From: Augochlora pura
Lineage: Eukaryota > Arthropoda > Insecta > Hymenoptera > Halictidae
Assembly (NCBI RefSeq): GCF_028453695.1
Contig: NC_135782.1
Span: forward strand, 8,432,001-8,496,000
Length of the DNA: 64,000 bases
Direction of reading: 5' to 3'
The notes beneath the pieces were generated by a model that was given only the letters and a program-made list of their open reading frames with translations, was not told the origin of the DNA and made no database searches. Position 1 is the first letter of the stretch, and each line of letters begins with the position of its first letter. This document shows, piece by piece, positions 47,469 through 58,214 of the stretch. A program made the position numbers and the translations under genes.

Positions 47469-50087
47469 GTTCTTAAAAGACAGATCTGAATGGGAATGGA
47501 AGATATCGTGACGATGTCTGGGACGTTCCGCCGCTGGGTCTACGTATTTACGTAACGCATACCGTAGAGCAGAGCTTGAAGACATTGATTCATTGCGTTT
47601 GTGTGGATCACTCGACTCACGATAAATTGACGTATAATACTATCTCTGCGGTCAGTTACTATGTATTTGATCCGCTGGACACATGCGTTCTCTCACGCCG
47701 TGGCGTGACGGCGCGATTATGGTGGAAATAAAAGACGGACACATACGTTTACTAATTGTGTGTTCCGTAATTTCGAAAGATTTCAAAATTCTGTTAACTG
47801 CGGTTCGGTAGATGTTTTAAACAGAATGCCGTTGTCGTTTGAAAATGGATTACATACAACATCCAGCAATACATATACAGCAATTTTTGTTTGATATTCA
47901 TGAAACAAAAAGACGTATAGGAAGATATATGGTAGGATTGTGGAAGTTCGGATTGTAGTTAACATTCATTCACTAATTCCTTCAAATGGTTAACCACCAG
48001 GTTTCGGCATTTTCTTTACACGCGGTTACAATGTGTTAATACAATCTTTAGGTCGACTGACCCGGTTTGTTGAAATTCTATCATGTTCAGATAAGCGGGC
48101 AAGTGTTACGCTGCCATAGCTCCAGTAAAATATATCGTTTTTATAGTTCTTGATAATCTGCAACTATAAAAATGAGCCACAAGGCTCGAACAATCATACC
48201 TCCTCTTCCCAAGTTGTCCTTCGTTGTCAAGCTGAGGGAGAATTTACTGTGCTTGTTTCAATTCGTTGGGAGCATATTACAGACATGGTCCATCCTTGAT
48301 GATGAACAAGCTCGTGCAGGTTAACTTCTGTGTCGTTCTTTCCTGCCATTGTCTCTCGGTTTGTTTCAGTAGCATACATTGCTCGTGCTAGTCAGCAAAC
48401 ATCGTCTTTTGGTTCTTAAATTATCGAAAATTGTCAATAGCCGCCTTCCGAAATCGTTTTCCTTTCCTCCACTTATCTTCCATAACATATCCTAGAGTCT
48501 TTTTTATAGCTTCATAACATAAAGACCACTTCTTCTAACAATATGTATCCCCTGCGATATGCCGTGGTAATAACTAATTGATAAATATCCAACGGAGCGA
48601 ATATGTAATTATAATTAGTCCGCGGAATGTAAACATTTATGGTAAAAATGAGTAGTTTCAATTTAAAATAGCGAAGAGATTGAAAGAATTAAAACATGTC
48701 ATTTTTTTAAGTCTAATAAAATTATTTTAAAACGAATAAACTTTCCATTTAGTTTCTATATCTTGCAATTGATATAGATAGCTTCTATTTTCCATAAAAA
48801 TCCGCAGTCTAATTGTAATCAACTCCATACGATAATTTCTATCACATTGTCCGTCAGCTCGGAAAGGAAAATAGGCAGCTTGATATAGATAATAATCGTA
48901 TCTCCGCTTTTCAAGTTATCAATTTTAGTTTCCAAGCTGAGAGATAATGTGAGAGAAATTACTGCATTTCTAACTGAAAGCCTTCGTTACGAGAGTCTTT
49001 CTATGTTCGATGTTATCTCCGGATTCATACTTATTTCGTAATATGAAGCGATTTCCAACAACGTTTGCTCCCTATAGTTACTTGAGGGTTCTTCCGACTA
49101 TCCTTCGACGTGATAGCATTTTTCCACTCATTACGATTCATCATTAAACATTGTTTTCTCACTAAAATTTCAACCTATTCAGCGAAATTTGCAAATGCAT
49201 TTACTGTTTTCTTTGGTACATTGTTGGTACAATTGGTATAATCGGTACCAATTTTGTGCCGTCTTCTACCTTACCCGAGCACATAGTTCTGTATAACTTC
49301 AGTGGTCGGTCACAGAATGTTATTTCTTACGCTATTAATAGATTATATGGACCGTTTATTTTGAAAATAATGTATGTCCATCTTTTCTTTACATAACATA
49401 TCACGTAATTCGTGATTAATTCAATGTGAACTTCTTATTTATAGCTAATTAATATTTAATATCTTAAAAATGCCAATGCTTTGTTGAATTTAAAGTTAAC
49501 TAATAAAAGAAATTGCTAGCGATTTATCATAAAAGTAATGAAAATCCACCGCAGCATTATTATCATGTTATTAAATAATGTAGAAAAGAAAGAGATTTCG
49601 TTGCAACTAAAAATCAATTTAAAAACAGATAAGTAAAAATACTAACGGGAGAGAAGGTAAACTGGTTGAAAACATGTTGGTTTACGTTTTGCGAAAGTAT
49701 ACTATTTTATATAAAACATCGGTGAAAGAAACAGAATATAAGACGTTAGATTCGTCATCCATATGCTGGGAAAAACCGTCTACATTTAAAAATATATGAG
49801 GATATAGTGCTGTTATTAATTTCTAATGCATCATTATATTGCATCACAAATATTTCAAAACACTGCCTCATAAAGAGCGTAAACAAATAATAGCAATATA
49901 AATATAAATATAAATATAAATATATATTATTGTAGTCAAATTCAACTGAAAGAAATTTACATTATTATATTACAAATTATTAAATTAGTAGAAACATTGC
50001 TACCACTTTCAAAATAAACGGTCTATGCATTATATTCAAGTGATTACATAGGTCTTATGTGATTTCATACAGTAATCATAGATTATA
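47469..50087. other. Intergenic DNA between the two acid phosphatases
   Basis: The first 250 bases, up to about 47710, are the promoter side of phosphatase copy 1 and resemble the region upstream of copy 2 (GCTGG-C-CATGCGTT at about 47672 and 55005). The rest is AT-rich and without a recognisable gene. A short AATATA repeat lies at about 49895-49927. Confidence 0.45.
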
Positions 50088-50791
50088 CACAATGTCTATT
50101 CATAAATGTCCAAGCAAATTTCTCGTAAAGGCTTGAAGATATAAAAAAGTTCAATGAGGAAAGATTCCCGAGTTATTAAGGTCAACTTCGTTTTTTTACT
50201 CAGCTGGTACAGGTTATTTGCAGTAAAAATGGTATCGCATTAAAAACTACTATTACGACTCGTTTAGAAGATTATTAACACATTAAATAATAGAGTAGTT
50301 TATTTTCCATAGTGGAACTTGAAAGACAAAATGTAACAGGATACATAATTCTGAACATAGAACAGAATCACTGACCTTAGATTTATCAAAATACACAACC
50401 GCATGCTTATAAACAAATTATAATTTTTAGCATATGAATTACTGTCTTTTCTTAAGCTTTGTAATATTTCAAATTTATAAATTTCTACTTTAATACTTAT
50501 TATGCGGATTATCTTCTAAACGGTGCATAATAACAGTTTTTAATACAATATTTTGATACGATTTTGATTGTAAATGATTTCTACTAGCTAAATATGCAAA
50601 AAGGCATTACATCTATGCATTTTAAAAAACGAAGTTGACCTTCATAACTCGGAAAAGTCAAGCATCAAAAGAAACAATTTACATGCATTTTATACCTGTT
50701 CCTAAATCGTGTAAATTTCTTACATTGAACTTTTTTATAACTTCAAACCTTTACGAGATATTTTCTTGGACATTTGTGTAAGAATATCCTG
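50088..50791. mobile_element. TA-flanked MITE with long inverted arms
   Basis: Arms of roughly 100 bases are inverted. AAATGTCCAAG, TCTCGTAAAGG and AAAAAAGTTCAATG near 50104-50158 recur in complement near 50725-50775, and AGGTCAACTTCGTTTTTT near 50180 recurs in complement near 50628-50645. TA flanks both proposed ends (50086-50087 and 50792-50793). The right end reads CAGGATATTC in complement. There is no coding sequence. Confidence 0.75.
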
Positions 50792-51858
50792 TATATGAAA
50801 AATATTAATTGAATTTCCGTAATGGATTAAAGACCGCATAATGGAACGAGAGCGCAGGAGATCAATTTTACGGAAGAATTGAATACAGAAAATGTGTTTA
50901 AAACAGTTAACGAAGTTTCGCAGAAAAGAAAGGAACGGCCGAAACCAGAAATTGAGTAGGAATTGCAAGGTCAAGCATGAAAATTTTTAGTTAGCGTAGT
51001 TAAGAGTTAGGAGAATAAATATGAGATATTCGGCTAATATGAGTCGGGAAGATACCGTGAAAACTTCAAATGATATGGAGAGAGAAGGATGAATGGATGA
51101 AATTTAGGGAGCTATAGGACATGAAAAGCAGTTGAAGAACTGATGAATCAAGAGATAATTAGGAGCAAATGTGTCTTTGTGAAGCAAAGAAATTGGTTTG
51201 ATCGCTGATGGGTCGAGACAGTAAATAAACGGAGATTATGAAAGTTCGTACAACTCAGTTATGTAAAAGTAATCATTATGAATATTGTTATCAGTATCAG
51301 CTGTTAAGAAGTATCACGTTAAATTTATTGATGTCAAGATCGCTTATCTAGAATAGTAGACCGAAGAGGAATGCATACATGAAATCTTTACAAAGAGTCA
51401 ATATTAAAGGAGCGAAACTCTTCTTCAAACTCGAAAGAATTCGTATCGTTCGCCAAAAGTGGGAATGTGCTGGTATAAAAAATTAATTAGAATCTTAATG
51501 AAAACTGGTTCAAAGTCAAATGAAAATTTATTAATTCGTCTTTGTCGCTGATATTTATATATAATAATTGGTATATTTGGTAGATGCAGTAAGTGGTAAA
51601 AATTATACTGTAATAAAGAAATTAATATTGAAATAAGGAGACCAATGATTAAAGAATTAACAGGTAATAAGGCGTTTCTAACAATTATCTATTACATCAA
51701 TGTAGATTCACAATTAAATCTTCAATTAGTACAATATATAGAACTTTAGCGTGGATAAAACGCCAGGTATGTCAGAAAGTAGCTCGTGCTAGACAATCCA
51801 AGGATTCAAATAGAGTTGAAGAAATTTTGCACTAAGAAATTCTGGAAAGTATTGGATA
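50792..51858. other. Intergenic DNA
   Basis: No recognisable gene. The sequence is purine-rich around 50990-51140. Acetyltransferase homology begins at about 51859. I could not extend it further left with confidence. Confidence 0.4.
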
Positions 51859-51978
51859 CCTAGTATTTTCGAAAACGGTGTATCTTCAAGAAGTATATCT
51901 TGGACGATCATTCAGTTGAATACAAGTATCAGATCAAAATATTTAACGGTAAAATCGACGGAAAATAAACTTTTGTAA
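51859..51978 (+). pseudogene. C-terminal relic of the acetyltransferase (copy B) gene
   Basis: A 39-codon frame from PSIFENG to a TAA stop aligns residue for residue, without any gap, with the last 39 codons of the acetyltransferase at 42925-45251 (PSIFDRG to its stop). SKY, Q-L and the V-x-ST positions are shared. The catalytic domain is absent. The following AATAAA (52002-52007) is also conserved. The relic lies 205 bases from phosphatase copy 2, mirroring the 264 bases between the intact acetyltransferase and copy 1. It therefore marks the edge of the segmental duplication and is not expected to encode a working enzyme. Confidence 0.85.
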
Positions 51979-52105
51979 TAACAATTTAATGTATCCGTGC
52001 GAATAAACACTGTATATAAACGCATATAAACATGTTCATACAAAAATAGACATTTTTTCAAGAAACCAGACTTTCTTACACTTAAAAATGTTTAAGAAAA
52101 TACTT

Positions 52106-52111
52106 TTTATT
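52106..52111 (-). terminator. Poly(A) signal of acid phosphatase copy 2
   Basis: AATAAA on the - strand, about 75 bases past the stop, in a stretch that aligns with the 3' flank of copy 1. Confidence 0.55.
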
Positions 52112-52183
52112 ATTGACATCTATTTCGAATTTACTGTTAGTGTTTCATTCATTTAATTGCTAAAATGAATCTAATTAACTGCT

Positions 52184-54727
52184 TCAATTTAAATTAATTT
52201 TCTCTTCATATAATTTATGCATTTCATCTTTTGAGAAATGGTACCATGCTGAATACATTTCCTCTTCGGGTGGTAGAACGTCATTTACTAACTCTTTATA
52301 TTTATCGAACGGGAGAACTTCGTCATTGTCGTTGAACTTATAAGGTATCAACTCTTCCGTAACTCCGGTCCAAAGGAGCAGCTAAAAATAAATTATGGTA
52401 TTTGATCTTTAATTACGAACCACATTGAATTGACAAATTATTTTATAAAGCATGAATTAACACTAGAACAACCGAGCTGTAAAAGTGACTACTGAGTTTT
52501 TCGGCAAGTAGTTTCGTTTTTTTACCAACAGAGGCATTAGTTGCATTTTTAATCAGCCAACTTCGTTGTAAACCGTATTGTAATTGTACAGAGTGTTTCG
52601 CTTGAAAGTGACCACCTCAATGTCTCTTCAAATAATAATGTTACAAAGAATATTGTGGTTGGAATTTGATCGGTATCAAGTGGCGAATGCGATATATAAA
52701 GTAGCTTTTTTCATGGTCACTTTTTTGAGTTTTTATGGTCATCGATATGTATGGACAATCCATTAACGAAAAAGATGTAGTGTTTCCTCACAATACTGCT
52801 AGAGATCGTACAAGTTTGGCAACTCGTCAGAAACTGTTACAGCTTGGAGGAAATGTATTACCATCCCCATTACACTCGCCAAATCTGGCACTCTTGGATT
52901 ATTACATGCTTCGGACTTTACAATGTTTCTTAAACAGTAAATCGTTTACTTCGAATGAGAATAATTTTTGAGAACGAATCGTTCTTTTCGAAAAGATTTT
53001 TAGGATAATTGTTCAATGCAATGAAACTAAAATTCAACAATCAAATGGGTTTGATTACTCTAGTGTTATCAGACTTATCATTAGTTGTGTTTGCGTGGAG
53101 AAATATTCAAAATCAATTACCCTGACAAACTGCTTGCCAGCTTCGTCGCTTAATTTTTCAAATATAATAGCAGTCCCGAAATTTGGTATCGCTGGCTCTG
53201 TGAAATTATGTGCTCTCACGAATCCAGCGATATTTGACTCGTGTCCGCTATACAAATAGATTTTTCGTGGTCTTTCACGTTTCTCGTTCAGTTGTGCATT
53301 TTCTATAAATCTCTTAATAAGCGTGCCTCCATTCATACGTTTCATTTCCGCCGTCTGAGAGCGAATATCGTATTCGAGTACCACGATAGACTGTAATGTT
53401 TTGTTCACTTCCTCTGTATGCCACTCTGGCATCGGCAAATTCATGCTTTCCTGTAAAATTATTCAGCGCATAATTAAAGAAACAACGTGGAAGTTAGAGT
53501 TGTTATTACAATTCCCCATTAGCGACTTAATAAATAACTTAAGAAACGTCCGACTATACCTGTGTAGCCAGTTTATTATAAACTTCGTACCCTTCTGTTA
53601 CGCTCATTTCAGTTATTCCGGTTTTTTCACTTAGAAAATTCAGAAAGTCTTTGTATTGCGAAGCTTTCTTTCGAACTTCTTCCAAGTTCCGTGCATTTTT
53701 TAGTCCTTCCGAAAATCTGTTAGAAATACATATGCATATGGATTACAGACAGTCCACGAGATTATTTATAATTAGAATCGATTATACGAGCTCCTCCATC
53801 GATATCGGCCACTCTTTCGAGATAAGAGGAAATGAAATGTCTGACAAGACGCTTACATTGGCGAGAACTCTGGTCTCAATAAATAATCCAATCTCTCCGG
53901 CATATAGTGTGCAGGTATCGGCATCCATGACAATTTATCGTTCCATGCTTGCTTTGAACTTGGTGGATAAAGAGCAGCCAAAACTAACTGTAGAGACATT
54001 TTTGTTCTATCAAAATCCGTACTATAAGCATACACGTCAATGGGATGGTAAAGATCGCCTAAAAATTTGTCATAGCGATTTCTTAACATTTTTCCGATCT
54101 TATATTCTCTTAGTTTTCCTACCTGGAAAGAACATCGATAATTGTAACTTAAATAGAATTATATTCACAAGATTAGTGTCATATTTACGCGTTTATAACA
54201 AACACATTTGTCAACTGCCCGAGTCCCATTGGTTCGTAGATCGATAAATTGTCGAAATCTTTCGGCCAGAGTTCTTTTTCACGCGGTGTTCGGTCTCCAT
54301 GTCTAAATAACTGGAAAATAGTTAACAATTGAATAAAACAGGGCCAGTACAAGTCGTTTTCTTTATCAGTTTTACTGAATTGTGATAGAACAAAATCGGC
54401 AGGATAAGCGCAAACAAATTGCGACACATTTCAACAATTAAAATAGATTTTTACTGTGACATTCGATTCACGGAAATTCGATGGGAATGATTGAGTAAAA
54501 TTAGAGTCTATTATACTCACCACCTGTACCAGTTCCACCTTCAATTCTCCTTTCGCTGAATGGTGAAGTAAACCTAGTACACAGGCGAATAGTATTAAAA
54601 TTAAAATCAAACGTCTCTTGCTCCTGAACGATAGATCTGAATGGAAATGGAAGACTTCATGACGATGTCTGGGACGCTTCGCCGCTAAATGTAGGTAATT
54701 ATGTACTACTCTAGAGAAGAGCAACAA
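52184..54727 (-). CDS. Acph-1: Venom acid phosphatase Acph-1-like, copy 2, 6 exons
   Basis: Exons in reading order: 54727-54521, 54310-54206, 54122-53857, 53716-53560, 53450-53121, 52381-52184. Exons 2-6 are 105, 266, 157, 330 and 198 bases, identical in length and phase to copy 1, so this is a tandem duplicate. The motifs are LFRHGDRTP (exon 2) and SGHESNIAG (exon 5), the expected active-site histidines of the histidine acid phosphatase family. The codon matching the presumed start of copy 1 is AAG here, so the nearest upstream in-frame ATG is at 54727. This gives 420 residues with about 38 residues before the hydrophobic leader. That layout could turn the leader into a signal anchor unless a further 5' exon or another start is used. 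Intron 5 is enlarged to 739 bases by a mariner fragment. The frame is otherwise clean. Confidence 0.87.
52735..52971 (+). pseudogene. Mariner transposase C-terminal fragment
   Basis: A 78-codon frame contains TRQKLLQLGGNVLPSPLHSP, LALLDYY and LQCFLNSKSFTS, which match the C-terminal catalytic region of mariner transposases. The second catalytic aspartate has been lost (HNTAR instead of HDNAR), while the third aspartate (LDYY) remains. The N-terminal part is missing, so it is inactive. It lies in intron 5 of acid phosphatase copy 2 on the opposite strand. The corresponding intron of copy 1 (282 bases) lacks it, so insertion followed the gene duplication. Confidence 0.85.
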
Positions 54728-54828
54728 GATAGTGATTCATTGCGATACTGTAGATTAATTAACTTATGACAAGTTGTTGTCTAATGTACCTCCTGAGCGC
54801 TGATGGAACCATATGTGCCCAGCGAATC

Positions 54829-55002
54829 TTAAACCCCTTTTACACTGAAATACTTGTATCGTGATACACGTGCGCGATATAACGTTCAACGTGAGAAAAG
54901 GTATGTATTCCTGTTCGAACGCTTACATTCAATTAAACTAGCGGTCGGTATTAATCATGTGCGTATCGCGATACATGTATCTTCGTGTAAAACGGGTTTA
55001 AA
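54829..55002. mobile_element. Inverted-repeat element in the promoter of phosphatase copy 2
   Basis: TTAAACCCCTTTTACAC at 54829 and the complement of the right end, TTTAAACCCGTTTTACAC, are inverted. The similarity continues for about 50 bases through TGTATCG-GATAC. The inversion extends outward to GCCCAGCG/CGCTGGGC. Copy 1 lacks this block between its matching promoter sequences. It is non-coding and MITE-like, and its class is not assigned. Confidence 0.7.
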
Positions 55003-55010
55003 CGCTGGGC

Positions 55011-56943
55011 GCATGCGTTTTCTTACGCTACGTCCACGCGACATCGCACAGTGGGCCAAGTAACATAGTTGTGTAAAAATCGAAGAACTCTTAATAAAAG
55101 TAAAATGAAGCGTTGACTTTCGTTTCACGTTAGAGCTAAAATGTTACAGTATAAGGAAAAATTAGAAAGAATTTAGTATGAAAATTGATTAACCTGGAAT
55201 ATTTATATTAAACTTGAAATATTACAGCAAAAGTTGAAACTTTTTAAAGTTTCTTAAAGTCCTGAAAGTAAATTCTGCGAACCGATTTGAAATAAACGTA
55301 TTAAAATCTATGTAAAATGATGTTTAAATAAAGTGATTTCATATTTAACATAAATTTTCCGAATTAAAAAATGTACATTCTCTCTATTATTCTCATATTC
55401 TAGAACATTTCATCTTTGACGTAAAAAGGATCATTGCTTTATCGCATTTCTATCAAAAGTATATTGTTTTATTACAATCGTAATTGCAATTGCAAATGTT
55501 AACCGCGTTGTGTATGTTTTTTATTTCGATCAAAATTGTGACCACGCTATAACAATGGAAATAGTTGAAGTAAAAGTAACATTATCGGGCAATGTTTAAT
55601 GGCGTTCGCAATCCCAATATTATCGCGCAACGATAAATGCGGTATATGCTACGAATAAATGTTTTCATTGTAATTCTGTTCCTGTCATTATTTCACAAAG
55701 TTATAATTCGTAAGTTCAAATAATTTCGCGCGCTAGCTAGATTGCGTCATGTTTAACTGAACAGTATGTGTATGTAAATGTGTGTGTTATGTGTATACGT
55801 GATCGCTCGATGGCAGCAGCACCACCCAGAATGTATATTCGAACGGCAGAAAGATAATTATATAATCACAGACATATGCTTGATAACCAAGCGATACCGT
55901 AGAACCGAGGGAATAGTTTTTCCGGGTTATTCGATGATATACACTTATACTTTACGTACTCATATCGTTTCTCAACTTTGTTATCAGACGTATGCACTGT
56001 GATACCTCCTCATGCACAACGTGCAATTCGTATCGTTTAAATAATTTTAGTACAAATACGTTGACACGAGCAATACTCCACTTATTTCACTAATACTGTC
56101 CAAACTCTGCAAATATACACATACACAATGCTACGTAATCGGCACATAGATAAGACAGATCTATATCAAAGATCGCGCAAAGGATCGGAACCAATTGTTC
56201 AAACACAATGCGGAGGACTTCTGAACCTCCCTGAACATATTGCAAGAGCTATACAGTATTACGTAATGATAACTGAACGTTTTGTAACCTATTTCGTCAA
56301 TAAAACTAAAACTGCTTAAAAAATAATTATACGTTTATATATTATAATTACCGTCTCAGCTCGTTTGAAACAGTTTTCTTACATAATGTAATAAGATTGA
56401 CTGTTTGATTAGTGATCCAATTAATTGGCGCGATAGGCTAACACCAATTTAATTTATTATCGAAGTATGATTTGGCACGGAAAAGAAACTTTTATATACT
56501 TTTACATAATACGGTGGTACCTCGGTATACGTCCGCTTTGAAATAAATCCAACTTGATACACGTCCTGAATGAATGCGAGCAATCTTACCTGTTATGTGA
56601 CCTTTGAAATACAACTGGAATAGATTAAGGATGTATACCGTGGTGCCACCATATCACAATATGTCATATACACAATATGTATATAATAGCTATGGTCTTA
56701 TTATCTACAAGTCATTGTATCTTCCAATTTAATTGTATTCGTATGTAAAAGTATTTGTTTATTTCTGGAACTATAGTTGATTCCATTCCAACAATGTTTG
56801 CAATATTCTAAAAATAAATGCTTAATATTTGAGATACAGATATCTTAATTTTTCAAAGTATATAGTGTATAAAATTTATATTAAATTATTTGCATTAAAT
56901 ACATATATATATAATACAAATATGTGTATGTACAAGTCATATA

Positions 56944-56993
<50 letters not shown>

Positions 56994-58214
56994 CTTTTTA
57001 ATTATTAATTCGATATGAACGCGTATATGTATATCACTTTAGCGCCATTTTTTGAAATTGAATTATTCCGTTTCTTTACCGTAGCCCCCTTTCGATACTA
57101 CCGCGAATTAAGGCAGTTTAAATTTCATACATAAGTAATGCATTTATTTTTCCGCGTTACGAATAACAATAAAAACGAATAAAATCTGTTCAGTATTAGT
57201 ATGTATTATAATTTGTCGAGTGCGAACATTTATCAGTTAGTAAAGTGAACTTTCTGGTGGCCGAAATATTCATTGCCTTGGGAATGCAGATCCAAGTATG
57301 TGAAACGTCTTAATTCATTATATTTTTAAATTTGTTGAAATTTACACTATTGCAATAAATTTCTTGCTCATTTTTTCTTTGCACTAAATATGTAATTTGG
57401 TATGCGAATCTTATTAATGATTGTTCTTTATAAAATTTAAAAGATATTGCTTTCGATTACCATATTTGGAAAAATTTGAATTAACTAATTATTTATGATG
57501 TATTTTATAACTATTGATTTAATTAAGAGTTGGAATTAAAATTTTTCACCATTTACATAAATACATATGATATTCTTCTACACATTCATTTTTATATTTC
57601 CAATCATATAACTACCCCATAAATATTTTTTCTATTAAAATGTGTTATATATAAAATAATTGCATATACTTACTGTATATAAAATATGCATCGTCCATTA
57701 GACAAAGTAAATATTTATGCATAAGAACGTGCCATGAGGTTTCGGTATCGTAAAACATAACCATAAGAAAATGAGAACTGTATGTTGGTATTTTCTGTAT
57801 TCATACAGTAGCGAAGGTTACGTTCGAAAATTGTGCTTAAATTTCGTGAATTAAACCATTAATGTGACGTTTTCTTATTTGTACAACGTGAAAAGCAAAA
57901 GACTACATTTGTTTATTTGTAAATATCTTTTCCATGCACAAATTATTGAAGCCGAAAGAAACTTTCCTAACCTCTATTCCGATTTTAAATACGAAGCGGC
58001 ATAGGTTATTACAAGAATCTAACCTAACATTAAAATATGTTTATATAGTATACAATATAAACACCAAAGAAGATACATGTTCAATTGTACATAACCTCGA
58101 GAACATATAGACAATATTGAGATTGCAAGCATAAAGAATATCATATAATGAGTTGATAATTGTAATTTTATTTTAATATAATTGAGAATTGATGATAATA
58201 TCAAATTTGAGAAA
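55011..58214. other. Intergenic DNA upstream of CPSF3
   Basis: AT-rich, with no recognisable gene. A long (AT)n run lies at about 56940-56990. The segment at 57700-58210 is the probable promoter and 5' UTR of CPSF3. No TATA box stands out. Confidence 0.4.
56940..56990. repeat. (AT)n microsatellite
   Basis: At least twenty uninterrupted AT dinucleotides preceded by imperfect ATATATGT. Confidence 0.95.

Noticed and set aside
52584..52766. 60-codon frame before the mariner fragment
   Set aside because: Its translation does not match the mariner N-terminal region and the start is arbitrary. Only the following frame is supported.
53651..54247. 198-codon open frame on the + strand
   Set aside because: It is antisense to exons 2 to 4 of acid phosphatase copy 2 and crosses its introns.
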